From Paenibacillus hemerocallicola (GTDB lineage: Bacteria > Bacillota > Bacilli > Paenibacillales > NBRC-103111): a stretch of DNA of 64,000 bases. Positions 9,610-18,354 of the stretch are shown here, piece after piece (positions within the stretch are counted from its first letter, which is position 1; each line of letters begins with the position of its first letter). The notes beneath the pieces were generated by a model. The model ran no database searches and was not told where the DNA came from. It was given only the letters and a program-made list of their open reading frames with translations. The translations under genes and the position numbers were made by a program. The stretch covers positions 62,001-126,000 of the forward strand of contig NZ_VDCQ01000020.1 of assembly GCF_006265175.1 (NCBI RefSeq). Reading direction: 5' to 3'.

Positions 9610-10893
9610 GTGTTTATGGGCGTTAAAATCGCTATTTTATTTTGGTTGGAAGTTGGTTATCATGTAAATACGAATTCGATATTAATCGTCCATCTATCCG
9701 GAAGATGCACGGTCTTCAGAGGTGTAACTAACAATTTGGAGTTTATTTATTATCTTGCCTTAATTTTATTTTTGACTAAGATTTTCGGGCATGTTTTTAC
9801 GTTATTGGGACAACCGTCTGTTCTCGGGAAGTTGCTTACAGGTATCCTTGTTGGCCCCGCCGTTCTTGGATGGATTGATAATAACGAATTTATCCACTAC
9901 TTTTCGGAGATTGGCGTTATTCTGCTTATGTTTATAGCAGGATTGGAAACTGACCTGGACCAATTAAGACGAACTTGGAAGTCTGCTGTTGCAGTCGCGC
10001 TTGGTGGTATCATTCTTCCTTTTATTGGCGGTTATTTCGCGGCAGTGGCATTCGGACTTCATCATAATTATGCTCTCTTTATGGGTGTTGTTTTTAGCGC
10101 AACATCAGTCAGTATTTCAGTTCAGGTTCTGAAAGATCTTAACAGGTTAAACTCACGCGAAGGTACGACGATCTTGGGAGCTGCCGTAGTTGATGATGTA
10201 TTGGTTGTCATATTATTGGCGATTATGATGAGTTTTCTGGGTAATGGTAATGACATATCATTAACATTAATCATTAGTAAGAAGCTCATTTTCTTTATTG
10301 TCGTGGCATTGGCAGGATGGTTGATTGTTCCACGATTCATGAAATTATTTGGTCGAATTTCTGTTACAGAGCCTGTAGTTACAATGGCATTGGTTGTTTG
10401 CTTTACCTTTGCTTATTTTGCGGATTTGATGGGTATGGCTGCAATCATCGGCTCTTTTGCTGCTGGACTTGCTGTTTCACAAACGTCACTAAAACACGCG
10501 ATAGAAACGAAAATTGAACCCATAGCATATTCCATTTTCGTTCCTGTATTTTTTGTAAGTATAGGACTCAACGTATCGTTCAAAGGAATAGCAAGCCAAA
10601 TTGGCTTTATTGTAGTGCTTACTATCGCAGCGATTTTCACAAAACTTTTAGGCGGGGCTTTTGGGGCACGATTAACAGGAATGAATACTCGTTCAGCCCT
10701 TGCAGTTGGATCGGGTATGATTTCACGCGGAGAGGTCGCCTTAATAATAGCGGCAGCAGGCTTGCAAGCAAAACTGCTCCCTGATGAATATTTTACTTCT
10801 GTCGTCATTAGTATCATTTTAACTACAATAATTGCACCGCCATTGCTTAAAGTTTTTTTCAAACGATCTGAAGGGGAAAATGGCTTTCAATAA
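9610..10893 (+). CDS. CPA2-family cation/proton antiporter (KefB-like)
   Basis: 427 residues, or about 386 if translation starts at TTG 9736. The protein is a chain of about 12 hydrophobic segments. CPA2 features are GQPSVLGKLLTGILVGPAVLGW, the LLMFIAGLETDL helix, VVDDVLVVILLA with the ion-binding aspartate pair, and SRGEVALIIA near the end. No C-terminal TrkA-N or TrkA-C domain is present, so it is the short Na+/H+ or K+/H+ antiporter type. It exchanges protons for Na+ or K+ across the membrane. The gene is clearly lower in GC than its ICE neighbours and sits between the primase and the oriT-like block, which marks it as cargo. GTG 9610, ATG 9616 and TTG 9736 are all possible starts. Confidence 0.85.
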   Translation: MFMGVKIAILFWLEVGYHVNTNSILIVHLSGRCTVFRGVTNNLEFIYYLALILFLTKIFGHVFTLLGQPSVLGKLLTGILVGPAVLGWIDNNEFIHYFSEIGVILLMFIAGLETDLDQLRRTWKSAVAVALGGIILPFIGGYFAAVAFGLHHNYALFMGVVFSATSVSISVQVLKDLNRLNSREGTTILGAAVVDDVLVVILLAIMMSFLGNGNDISLTLIISKKLIFFIVVALAGWLIVPRFMKLFGRISVTEPVVTMALVVCFTFAYFADLMGMAAIIGSFAAGLAVSQTSLKHAIETKIEPIAYSIFVPVFFVSIGLNVSFKGIASQIGFIVVLTIAAIFTKLLGGAFGARLTGMNTRSALAVGSGMISRGEVALIIAAAGLQAKLLPDEYFTSVVISIILTTIIAPPLLKVFFKRSEGENGFQ

Positions 10894-10980
10894 CAGTGGT
10901 CTTCCTCAAGCTAGTTGGCTGCTTCGGATAAAGCGGCAAATATGTTGTCTGGTTTGTATTGTGGAAGTATGAAGGCGCGG

Positions 10981-11006
10981 CGCTGAGCTATCAGCGTCTT
11001 TTTTTA
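10981..11006 (+). terminator. intrinsic terminator after antiporter
   Basis: CGCTGA-GCTA-TCAGCG hairpin (10981-10996) followed by TCTTTTTTT. It closes the antiporter cargo transcript just before the oriT-like block. Confidence 0.6.
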
Positions 11007-11050
11007 TGTTTCGCCGGCCCTTCCCCTTTTTCCCGGCAGGTGCCTTGGGG

Positions 11051-11120
11051 CAACGTGTAACGTTGCAGCAAGCACTGAATTTGGTCTCCCAAATTCGCTT
11101 GTTAGGGGCTTCGCCCCTAA
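11051..11120 (+). other. candidate oriT: three consecutive inverted repeats
   Basis: Just upstream of mobC and the relaxase lie three short inverted repeats in 70 bp. They are CAACG-TGTAA-CGTTG (11051-11065), GAATTTGG-TCTC-CCAAATTC (11077-11096) and TTAGGGGC-TTC-GCCCCTAA (11102-11120), and GACCCCC follows. Clustered perfect hairpins next to mobC are typical of origins of transfer of MobP-type relaxases. The nic site cannot be fixed by eye. Confidence 0.55.
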
Positions 11121-11236
11121 GACCCCCTCCCGACGGATCGACGTTTTTTTATCGAATGGTGGATTTATCAAGAATGAGTTTCTATGAAGATGCCTTATTT
11201 CTCAGGAGTAACTTCATTTCGGAAAGGAGCCTCTAT

Positions 11237-11575
11237 ATGCGGAAACGAAGCCTCCGTATTCAAGTTTGGGTCAATCAGGAAGAAGATCGCAAGCTTCAAA
11301 AGCATGCGAAGCAGTCGGGACTGTCACGCGAAGCTTATCTTCGTGCCTTAATCAACGGCTATGTCCCCAAAACGCTACCTTCGATAGACTATTACACCAT
11401 GCTACGCGAGCTGCATGCCATCGGCAATAACCTGAACCAGCTTGCGGCGAAGGCACATGCGACTGGTCATCTGGACCGCACTTCTTTCCAGCGTGAATCG
11501 GATGATTTGCGCCGCGCTGTCCAACAGATACAAGAAGCGGTGACAGCGCCTGAGCCGCGCCAATCTTCCTCTTGA
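11237..11575 (+). CDS. mobC: MobC-like relaxosome accessory protein
   Basis: 112 residues. The start ATG at 11237 follows GGAAAGGAG, and a longer frame upstream runs through the oriT-like hairpins and is not credible. The N-terminal RIQVWVNQEEDRKLQKHAKQ is a ribbon-helix-helix DNA-binding unit (SGLSREAYLRALINGY). The middle carries the MobC hallmark LHAIGNNLNQLAAKAH, and the C-terminus is helical. MobC proteins bind oriT and help the relaxase open the nic region. It precedes the relaxase by 17 bp. Confidence 0.85.
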   Translation: MRKRSLRIQVWVNQEEDRKLQKHAKQSGLSREAYLRALINGYVPKTLPSIDYYTMLRELHAIGNNLNQLAAKAHATGHLDRTSFQRESDDLRRAVQQIQEAVTAPEPRQSSS

Positions 11576-11592
11576 GTTGATGGGGACAGGCA

Positions 11593-12957
11593 ATGGCTGC
11601 GACTGCGATATGGGATGTGACCGATCGTTTGAAGCGTGTATTGAACTACGCCGTCAATCCGGATAAAACGCATCAGGGGCGCATGGCAGCGGACGGCTTG
11701 CAGCAGACGCTTGCCTATACAGGCTCGAACGCGAAAACAGAGCGACAGCTTTATGTGAGGGGAATCAATTGCGATCCCGGCAGCGCCTATGAGCAAATGC
11801 AGCGCACCAAGCAGCGGTTTCAGAAGACGGGCGGCATTGTCGCCTTCCACGGGTATCAGTCCTTTGCTCCGGGGGAAACCACGCCAGAACTGGCGCATGC
11901 GATTGGCGTGAAGCTGGCGCAGGCGCTTTGGGGAGAACGGTTTGAAGTGGTCGTCGCCACGCACCTGGATAAAGATCATTTGCACAATCACTTTGTACTC
12001 AATTCTGTCTCGTTCGTGGACGGCAAACGCTACTACGACAATAAGGCATCCTACTCGCTGATGCGGCAAACTTCCGACCGGCTGTGCCGGGAACATGCCT
12101 TGTCCGTCATCGAGCAGCCGGAGCGCGGAAAAGTGAAGCATTACGGGGAATGGCGGGCCGATAAGGAAAGCAAGCCGACATGGCGCGGCACCATTCGTGA
12201 GGATGTGGATGCTGCTGTCGCCGCGGCAAGGACGATGAGCCAATTTTATGCGGCTTTACAAGCAAAGGGCTACGACACTAAAACTCATGTCAAGCACCTG
12301 GCTGTTCGTCCGCCAGGCAAAACGAGGTTTGTACGGCTGCGTGGTCTTGGCGAAGCCTACGCAGAGGAAGCGATCAAGCAACGAATTTTGGGCAGCAACT
12401 TGTCTGAGAAACAAGCAGCCGTACCGCGTCCACATCGCAAACGCGCCGTGATGGTTCTGGGGACACGCACGGCCATCTATCGGAAGCTTTCCGGTCTTCG
12501 AGCGCTGTATCTGCGTTATTTATACGCGATGGGAGTTCTGCCCCGTTACCGTTCGTCCCCGAGGCGAGCGTCTTTTTTGCTGCGTGAAGACCTGCGTCAT
12601 TTGGCGGTTATTATCGAACAAACGAAACTGCTCTGCCGTTATCACATCTCCAGTCACGTACAATTGGTTAGCTTTGCTGAGGCCCGGCAGGCCGAGATGC
12701 AAGAGAAACGGACTGAACGCAAAATCTGTCGCAGACGCTTGCGAAGCTGCCGACAGCCGGAGCAGATCGACGCCTACCGCGAGCAGATTTCCACGTTTTC
12801 CCGTCGACTGGCCCAACTGCGAAAGGAGGTGAGGCTTTGCGAGGGCATTTTGGCGCGCTCCAATACGATCAAAGACAAGCTACAACATCGTGATGGAACA
12901 TTCGGCAAGGAGGTAGAAGCCCATGAGCGGAAACGAGGCGGCCGATCAGGTCGTTAG
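11593..12957 (+). CDS. MobP-type conjugative relaxase
   Basis: 454 residues. The conserved HUH-type metal-binding motif HLDKDHLHNHF (residues 124-134) is intact, and a candidate nucleophile tyrosine lies near residue 20 (LNYAV). The first 260 residues are the relaxase/mobilization nuclease domain. The rest is a basic helical tail. It should nick one strand at oriT and stay covalently attached while VirD4 and the transfer channel carry it to the recipient. Its 3' end overlaps the PcfB-like gene by 35 bp, so translation is coupled. Confidence 0.9.
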   Translation: MAATAIWDVTDRLKRVLNYAVNPDKTHQGRMAADGLQQTLAYTGSNAKTERQLYVRGINCDPGSAYEQMQRTKQRFQKTGGIVAFHGYQSFAPGETTPELAHAIGVKLAQALWGERFEVVVATHLDKDHLHNHFVLNSVSFVDGKRYYDNKASYSLMRQTSDRLCREHALSVIEQPERGKVKHYGEWRADKESKPTWRGTIREDVDAAVAAARTMSQFYAALQAKGYDTKTHVKHLAVRPPGKTRFVRLRGLGEAYAEEAIKQRILGSNLSEKQAAVPRPHRKRAVMVLGTRTAIYRKLSGLRALYLRYLYAMGVLPRYRSSPRRASFLLREDLRHLAVIIEQTKLLCRYHISSHVQLVSFAEARQAEMQEKRTERKICRRRLRSCRQPEQIDAYREQISTFSRRLAQLRKEVRLCEGILARSNTIKDKLQHRDGTFGKEVEAHERKRGGRSGR

Positions 12958-13876
12958 CATGAGTCTGCGCGGTATTGAAGTGATGGCGAAAATATCCGGC
13001 GAAGGCGCTAAGCATCTGGCGGTTTATCTGTACGCGGTGTTGCAGGGCCAAAAACAGACGCGCGGCCGCACGCGGCTTGAGAATTTGCTCCGCAGCGGGA
13101 AGGAATTGAAGGTGTTTGCCGTTCGGAATGAGGACTTGCCCACCTTTTGCAAGGAAGCAAAGCGCTATGGTGTCTTGTACTGCGCGTTGCGAGACAAAAA
13201 GAACGTGGACGGTCTGTGCGATGTGATGGTGCGCGCCGAGGATGCCTCCAAGATCAACCGAATCGTGGAGCGCTTCCGGCTGGCCACGGTGGATACCGCC
13301 AGCATCAAGCAGGAAATTGAACAAGCCCGCCAGGAAAAGCAACCGGACAGCATGGACGCGGAACGAGCGATGGAAACGGTGGAGCATCTTGAGCCGGAAG
13401 CGAAGGAGACAGCGGCTCCTGAAGCGGCGATCAGCGAGGATTTTTTGGACGAGCTGCTGGGAAAGCCGGAGCGGCTAGAGGAGGCGGAGCAGGAAAACGA
13501 AGTGCTGGAAGTCGAGGGACCCGTACACGAGGAGGAACCGCTGGCCGAAGCGGCGGAGCCGGAGCGGCCCCTGCTGCCCCGCCAAGCCGAGAGCCGGAAC
13601 CTGGCGGAACCCCTCTCTCCGTCCGCGCCTACCTCCGCGCACAACGGGGCATCCGAAACGATTCTTGATCAACCGAAGGCGAAGGTGTCTGTGCGGCAAT
13701 TGTTGCGCGAAATTCGGGAGGAGAACCGCGCGGCGGAAAAGCTGCGACAGCAACGGCAGCAAGAACGGGAGCCGGGCTTGCCGAAACGAAAGGATCGGGG
13801 CAGGGCAAGCGGGGCCGTCACCGCGCAGGCCGAGCCGCCGAAGCGCAGCAGTCGAAAGCGAGGGAAAACTAAATGA
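12923..13876 (+). CDS. PcfB-like (DUF3801) relaxosome protein
   Basis: 317 residues, ATG at 12923 after GGAGG. Residues 1-120 match the PcfB/DUF3801 family (EGAKHLAVYLYAVL, LKVFAVRNEDLPTFCKEAKRYGVLY, then the DVMVRAEDASKINRIVERF segment). The remaining 190 residues are a low-complexity E/A/P/R-rich tail ending in a basic cluster, probably disordered and DNA-contacting. PcfB-type proteins link the relaxase-DNA complex to the coupling ATPase. It overlaps both neighbours (relaxase, and the ArdC-like gene by 4 bp at ATGA). Confidence 0.85.
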   Translation: MSGNEAADQVVSMSLRGIEVMAKISGEGAKHLAVYLYAVLQGQKQTRGRTRLENLLRSGKELKVFAVRNEDLPTFCKEAKRYGVLYCALRDKKNVDGLCDVMVRAEDASKINRIVERFRLATVDTASIKQEIEQARQEKQPDSMDAERAMETVEHLEPEAKETAAPEAAISEDFLDELLGKPERLEEAEQENEVLEVEGPVHEEEPLAEAAEPERPLLPRQAESRNLAEPLSPSAPTSAHNGASETILDQPKAKVSVRQLLREIREENRAAEKLRQQRQQEREPGLPKRKDRGRASGAVTAQAEPPKRSSRKRGKTK

Positions 13877-14778
13877 GCGAGTGGGATGATTTGTTCCGTC
13901 CGGAGCCGCGTCGGGTGTCAGCCGCTCCGCAAAACCAGCCCTTCGACAAAGAGGCTTGGGTGCAGAAAAAGCAGGAGTTGCGTCAATGGACCTACGACAC
14001 GATTGATGCGACGACGGAAGCCGTATCGCAAACCGCCGAACGGCTTCAGCAGTATTTGGACGTACAAAGCCGCTTTGGCCGGTACAGTGTTTCCAATGCG
14101 CTGCTTATTTTGGCACAGCGGCCGGAAGCCACGCGCATTGCCGATTTTGAGAGCTGGAAGGCGATGGGCTTCCATATTCGCCGCAAAGAAACCGGCTTTT
14201 ATATTTTGGAGCCGGGAGAGGAATACAAGCGGGAAGATGGAAGCATAGCGGTAAACTATAACCCGAAAAAGATGTTTGACGTTGTCCAGGTAATCGGCGA
14301 GAAACCAGAGCGGCCTGCGCAGCCGGACGAACGTACCCGGATCAAGGCGCTCATGCACCGTTCGCCAGTTCCGATTCAGATGGGCGACGCCTTGCCAGCG
14401 GATATGCATGCGCTTTATCAGCCGGATGTACGACAAATTGTCATTCGCCGCGGGCTGTCGGCCGGTGAGATTTTCCGCTCGCTTGCGCAGGAATTGGCGC
14501 ATGCGGAAATGGATACGGGCAAAGCTGACTACAGCCGTTCGGAGCACCACGTCCAGGCGCATAGCGTGGCTTATATACTGAGCAAGCAGTTTGGCGTGGA
14601 GACTAGCGAATTCCGATTTAACCGAGCCATCGAAAGGCTCAATGGACTGGAGCCTCAACAGATTCGTTCGGAGTTGGCGGTCATTCGGGACACGGCACAC
14701 ACGATGAACGGCCGGATGTTCCACATGCTGGGTCAAATGCGGCAGCAGCAGCCGAGTCGAAATGATACGGCTCGTTGA
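13873..14778 (+). CDS. ArdC-like antirestriction protein with altered metalloprotease motif
   Basis: 301 residues, start overlapping the previous stop. The N-terminal half (residues about 30-120, RFGRYSVSNALLILAQRPEATRIADFESW) is the ArdC single-strand DNA-binding domain. The C-terminal half (IFRSLAQELAHAEMD) corresponds to the zinc-metalloprotease/IrrE-like domain, but the usual HExxH reads QELAH, losing the first histidine. It may bind incoming DNA and protect it against host restriction without peptidase activity. A second ArdC-like segment is fused to the large helicase at 869. Confidence 0.8.
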   Translation: MSEWDDLFRPEPRRVSAAPQNQPFDKEAWVQKKQELRQWTYDTIDATTEAVSQTAERLQQYLDVQSRFGRYSVSNALLILAQRPEATRIADFESWKAMGFHIRRKETGFYILEPGEEYKREDGSIAVNYNPKKMFDVVQVIGEKPERPAQPDERTRIKALMHRSPVPIQMGDALPADMHALYQPDVRQIVIRRGLSAGEIFRSLAQELAHAEMDTGKADYSRSEHHVQAHSVAYILSKQFGVETSEFRFNRAIERLNGLEPQQIRSELAVIRDTAHTMNGRMFHMLGQMRQQQPSRNDTAR

Positions 14779-14827
14779 CGTAACTCGTCAGGCAGACGGC
14801 CCTTACCAAGATGCGGGAGGAAGGACG

Positions 14828-15019
14828 ATGAGAGAGGACGAGCGCATTCTTTGTTTGAATCACTATGAGCACGGCATTGTCATCAACGCACTGAACAATC
14901 TGCGCAACGGCTTGATCGGGGAACGACGACCGACCGATGCCGTGGACGAACTGCTGCTGAAGGCCATTGACGCCCCCTATCAAAAGACAAAGCGCAGGAG
15001 CCAGCATGCGGCGCGCTAA
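14828..15019 (+). CDS. small conserved ICE protein between ArdC-like and virD4
   Basis: 63 residues, ATG at 14828 behind GGGAGGAAGGACG. The fold looks helical, with LNHYEHGIVINALNNLRN and VDELLLKAIDAPYQ and a basic tail. It overlaps the start of the coupling protein gene by 14 bp. Similar small proteins occur at this spot in Tn1549-like ICEs. Its function is unknown. Confidence 0.7.
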   Translation: MREDERILCLNHYEHGIVINALNNLRNGLIGERRPTDAVDELLLKAIDAPYQKTKRRSQHAAR

Positions 15020-16766
15020 AACCGTGACGAGTCAGCTTGTACTCGTGGCGGTTTTTTTATTGCCGGTGATATGGCTGGCGCTGCAAGCTGCCCCTGCGCT
15101 TTCGGACGGTTTGCCGGCCCTGCTGTTGCAGCTCAGCGCGGCGGTGGAGCATCCCTTTCGCATCCGCTGGGTTGCGGCTACACCGCGCAGTCTGCTGCTC
15201 TTTACCCTGGCCTATGCCGTCAGTATCGGCGTGTATGTGTCCTCGCTGCGCAACTATCGCAAGCGCGAGGAGTATGGCAGCGCCCGATGGGGCAAAGCGA
15301 GGCAGATCAATGCCAAATATCGCAGTAAACAGCCAGAGCAAAACAAAATCCTGACACAACACGTTCGAATTGGCCTCGATGGCCGCAAGCACCGCCGAAA
15401 CCTGAACGTGCTGGTGGTCGGGGGCTCGGGGGCCGGCAAAACGCGCTTTTATGCCAAGCCGAATGTCATGCAAAGCCATACATCCTTGGTCGTTCTCGAT
15501 CCGAAGGGTGAGATATTGCGTGATACCGGCAGCTTGCTCCGTTCGGAGGGGTACACCATCAAGGTGCTGGATCTCATCAATCCGCAGCTTTCGCACGGAT
15601 ACAATGCGTTTTCCTATCTGAAGGACGATAAAGACGTGCTCAAGCTGGTAACCAATCTCATTCGCAATACGACGCCAAAGGGCAGCAATACGAACGATCC
15701 ATTTTGGGAACGCTCCGAAACGGCGCTGCTGGAGGCGCTTGTGCTTTACCTACTCTATGAAGCACCGCCGGAGGAGCAAAATTTCCCGATGGTAATGGAA
15801 ATGATTGCGGCCGCGGAGGTTCGTGAAGAAGACGAAACGTATCAAAGTCCGCTGGATGAATTGTTCGAGCGGCTATCCATGCGCGACCCCGAGCATCTTG
15901 CCGTCAAGCAATACCATATTTTCAAGCTCGCGGCGGGCAAAACAGCAAAGTCCATCCTGATTGGCCTTGGCGTAAGGCTGGAAAAGTTCAATCTGCCCAC
16001 CATTGCCAGCATGAGTGTGGTGGATGAACTGGATTTGTCCGTCATGGGCACGGAAAAGACGGCGCTATTTGCCGTCATTCCCGACAACGACAGCAGCTTC
16101 AATTTTATCGTCGGTATGCTGTACACGCAGTTGTTCCAGTGTCTGATGTATGAAGCGGATTATCGGCATGGGGGGCGCTTGCCCGTTCATGTCCATTTTG
16201 TGATGGACGAGTTTGCGAACGTCGCGTTGCCAACCGAGTTTGACAAGCTGCTCTCGACGATGCGCAGCCGCGAAATATCCGTTTCCATCATCCTGCAAAA
16301 CCTGGCGCAGCTCAAGGCGCTGTACAAAGATGAATGGGAATCGATTGTCGGCAACTGCGACCTGTTCCTGTATCTCGGCGGCAATGAGCAATCCACCCAC
16401 AAGTATGTGTCGGAGCTGCTTGGCAAGGAGACGCTCGATACGAACACGTATGGTCTCAGCAAAGGGCGCAGCGGCAGCTATTCCATTAACTATCAGCAGA
16501 CTGGTCGGGAGCTGCTGACGCCGGACGAGGTACGGTTGCTGGACAACCGCTATGCCATTTTGTTTATTCGCGGCGAGCTGCCGGTGCTGGACGGGAAGTA
16601 CGATGTGGTGGGCCATCCCCATGTGGCGCTGACGACGGATGGAGCCGGTGAGGCCTACCGTCACGGCGGCACAGAGCATGCGCTGGATTGGCGGTCCGTG
16701 ATGCTGCACGAGGAAGGTGATTATGAGCTGTTGTCCGAGCATGAGCTGGAGGAGAAATTCCTATAA
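15006..16766 (+). CDS. VirD4/TraG-type coupling ATPase
   Basis: 586 residues from ATG 15006, which follows AGGAG at 14995-14999. Two N-terminal membrane helices (VLVAVFLLPVIWLAL and LLLFTLAYAVSIGVYV) precede the cytosolic ATPase: Walker A GGSGAGKT near residue 140 and Walker B FVMDEFAN near residue 399. A Q-rich sensor region (ILQNLAQLKALY) and the EQSTHKYVSELLG segment are typical of TraG/VirD4. It recruits the relaxase-DNA complex to the type IV secretion channel. Codon and GC content match the neighbouring transfer genes. Confidence 0.93.
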   Translation: MRRAKTVTSQLVLVAVFLLPVIWLALQAAPALSDGLPALLLQLSAAVEHPFRIRWVAATPRSLLLFTLAYAVSIGVYVSSLRNYRKREEYGSARWGKARQINAKYRSKQPEQNKILTQHVRIGLDGRKHRRNLNVLVVGGSGAGKTRFYAKPNVMQSHTSLVVLDPKGEILRDTGSLLRSEGYTIKVLDLINPQLSHGYNAFSYLKDDKDVLKLVTNLIRNTTPKGSNTNDPFWERSETALLEALVLYLLYEAPPEEQNFPMVMEMIAAAEVREEDETYQSPLDELFERLSMRDPEHLAVKQYHIFKLAAGKTAKSILIGLGVRLEKFNLPTIASMSVVDELDLSVMGTEKTALFAVIPDNDSSFNFIVGMLYTQLFQCLMYEADYRHGGRLPVHVHFVMDEFANVALPTEFDKLLSTMRSREISVSIILQNLAQLKALYKDEWESIVGNCDLFLYLGGNEQSTHKYVSELLGKETLDTNTYGLSKGRSGSYSINYQQTGRELLTPDEVRLLDNRYAILFIRGELPVLDGKYDVVGHPHVALTTDGAGEAYRHGGTEHALDWRSVMLHEEGDYELLSEHELEEKFL

Positions 16767-16780
16767 GGAGATGATGGGCA

Positions 16781-17077
16781 TTGAAGCGTAAACCGCAATG
16801 GTTGTTGATCTTCGGCATGTTGCTCATGCTGGGTGTGGCAGGAGCCACGACGGCTTATGCCGAAGGCGATCCGATGGAAACGGTCAATAATTTCTCTAAT
16901 TTCATTTTTGGTCTGATCCGGGCGGTCGGCATGATTATTTTGGGCTTCGGCATCGTCCAGATCGGCTTGTCGCTCAAATCCCACGATCCGTCCCAACGGG
17001 CCAACGGATTTTTAACCTTGGCTGGCGGCGTCATTATTACGTTTACGAAGGAAATCCTGGCCTTGATTGCCGGTTGA
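16781..17077 (+). CDS. VirB2/Maff2-like small membrane protein
   Basis: 98 residues starting at TTG 16781, with AAGGAG 12 bases upstream. An N-terminal signal-type helix (LLIFGMLLMLGVAGATTAYA) is followed by two more hydrophobic helices, the second containing GMIILGFGIVQIGL. The length and three-helix layout fit VirB2-type pilin or Maff2-family proteins of ICE channels. It lies between the coupling ATPase and the VirB6-like gene, as expected for a channel component. Confidence 0.75.
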   Translation: MKRKPQWLLIFGMLLMLGVAGATTAYAEGDPMETVNNFSNFIFGLIRAVGMIILGFGIVQIGLSLKSHDPSQRANGFLTLAGGVIITFTKEILALIAG

Positions 17078-17129
17078 GGCTGATTACCGGAGGGGAGCGC
17101 ATCTCCCCTCCGTTTCAAAGGGTGAAGCC

Positions 17130-17969
17130 ATGTCGAAGAACAGTTGGATCGAGGACAATCTGGAAAATGCGCTGAACACCTGGAACGAGAAGATGAATGA
17201 GATTTGGCAGCTTGTCACGCAGTCGCCCGAAGCGTTTAAGGGCGGCACCATCTGGCGTGTGGTCACAGATATTCACGGCGCCCTGCAGGCAACGGGTCTG
17301 GCCCTGCTGGTGCTATTTTTCGTGGTCGGCGTGATGAAAACGGCGGGGAATTTTGCCGAGCTGAAACGACCGGAGCTGGCGGTTAAGCTGTTTATCCGCT
17401 TCATCCTCGCCAAAGCGATTGTGACCTACGGCTTGGAATTGATGATAGGGTTGTTCAAGATCACGCAAGGCATTATTTCTACGATTATGGGGCACTCGGG
17501 CTTCGGAGCGATGGAGTCGATTTCCTTGCCAGGGACGATAGCCCAGGCGATTGAGGATGTCGGGTTTTGGGAGAGCATCCCGCTCTGGATTGTGACGCTG
17601 CTCGGCAGTCTGTTTATTACCGTTCTGTCCTTCATTATGATTCTTTCAGTCTATGGGCGTTTCTTCCGAATCTATCTGTATACGGCCATCGCGCCTGTTC
17701 CCTTGTCGTCCTTCGCCGGAGAGCCAAGCCAACGGATTGGCACCTCCTTCCTGAAAGGGTATGCAGCCGCCTGCATGGAAGGAGCCATTATCATCCTCGC
17801 TTGCATCATTTACGCGGCCTTCGCCGAAGCGCCACCCGCAGTTGCGGAGGGCACCGGAGCCGTGACGATGATTTGGACTTACATTGGCGAACTGATTTTT
17901 AACATGCTCGTACTGGTGGGAACCGTCAAAATGGCAGATCGCGTGGTACGAGAAATGATGGGGTTGTAG
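17130..17969 (+). CDS. VirB6/TrbL-type channel membrane protein
   Basis: 279 residues from ATG 17130 after AAGGGTGAAG. The protein has five to six hydrophobic helices, starting at GLALLVLFFVVGVM and ending at IGELIFNMLVLVGTVKMAD. A soluble N-terminus and the RFFRIYLYTAIAPVPLSSFAGEPSQRIG loop are typical of VirB6/TrbL proteins of Gram-positive ICEs. It should form the inner part of the mating channel with VirB4 and PrgI. A 160-bp gap with its own promoter follows. Confidence 0.85.
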   Translation: MSKNSWIEDNLENALNTWNEKMNEIWQLVTQSPEAFKGGTIWRVVTDIHGALQATGLALLVLFFVVGVMKTAGNFAELKRPELAVKLFIRFILAKAIVTYGLELMIGLFKITQGIISTIMGHSGFGAMESISLPGTIAQAIEDVGFWESIPLWIVTLLGSLFITVLSFIMILSVYGRFFRIYLYTAIAPVPLSSFAGEPSQRIGTSFLKGYAAACMEGAIIILACIIYAAFAEAPPAVAEGTGAVTMIWTYIGELIFNMLVLVGTVKMADRVVREMMGL

Positions 17970-18048
17970 GTTTTTCGTTTGAAAATTGTTGGCTCCCCCC
18001 TCATCTGACTATATGCTACTTGTTCATTTCATTATTACATTTGCAGGT

Positions 18049-18077
18049 TTGACATATAGAGAAATCGCAAGTACCAT
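18049..18077 (+). promoter_or_regulatory. sigma-A type promoter for the PrgI/VirB4 block
   Basis: TTGACA (18049-18054), 17-bp spacer, TACCAT (18072-18077), located in the only sizeable gap of the transfer block. It would start a transcript covering the Spo0E-like gene through virB4. The -35 is perfect and the -10 matches four of six bases. Confidence 0.45.
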
Positions 18078-18132
18078 TTATGTATATTTTTGTTGCTGAT
18101 TTATGTCGGCTCTCCGAGAGGAGGTCAAATCC

Positions 18133-18330
18133 ATGAACAAGCTGGAACGAGAGCTGGAAAATGAACTAGAATCGCAACGAAAGAGGTTGAACGAGCTGGG
18201 GCGGCAACTGGCGCTGCAATCGATTCCGCTAGCTGATCACCGGGAAATGCAGGCACTCAGTCAGAAGGTCGATGAACTGGTGGTTCGTTGTCAACGGATG
18301 AAGCAGCGACGGAAAAGGCTGGAACGGTAA
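18133..18330 (+). CDS. Spo0E-like aspartyl-phosphate phosphatase
   Basis: 65 residues, ATG at 18133 after GAGAGGAGG. The layout is two helices, the first with ESQRKRLNELGRQLALQ and the second with the Spo0E-family signature SQKVDEL (residues 43-49, consensus SQxLDxL). Spo0E proteins dephosphorylate Spo0A~P and block sporulation. On a conjugative element this would keep the host vegetative. The helix between the motifs is longer than usual and the C-terminus very basic, so a plain coiled-coil transfer protein is the alternative. Confidence 0.5.
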   Translation: MNKLERELENELESQRKRLNELGRQLALQSIPLADHREMQALSQKVDELVVRCQRMKQRRKRLER

Positions 18331-18354
18331 GCCTGGTCGTGAGGGGGAGCATGT

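Noticed and set aside
11006..11236. N-terminal extension of MobC
   Set aside because: It crosses the oriT-like hairpins. The ATG at 11237 has a good ribosome site.
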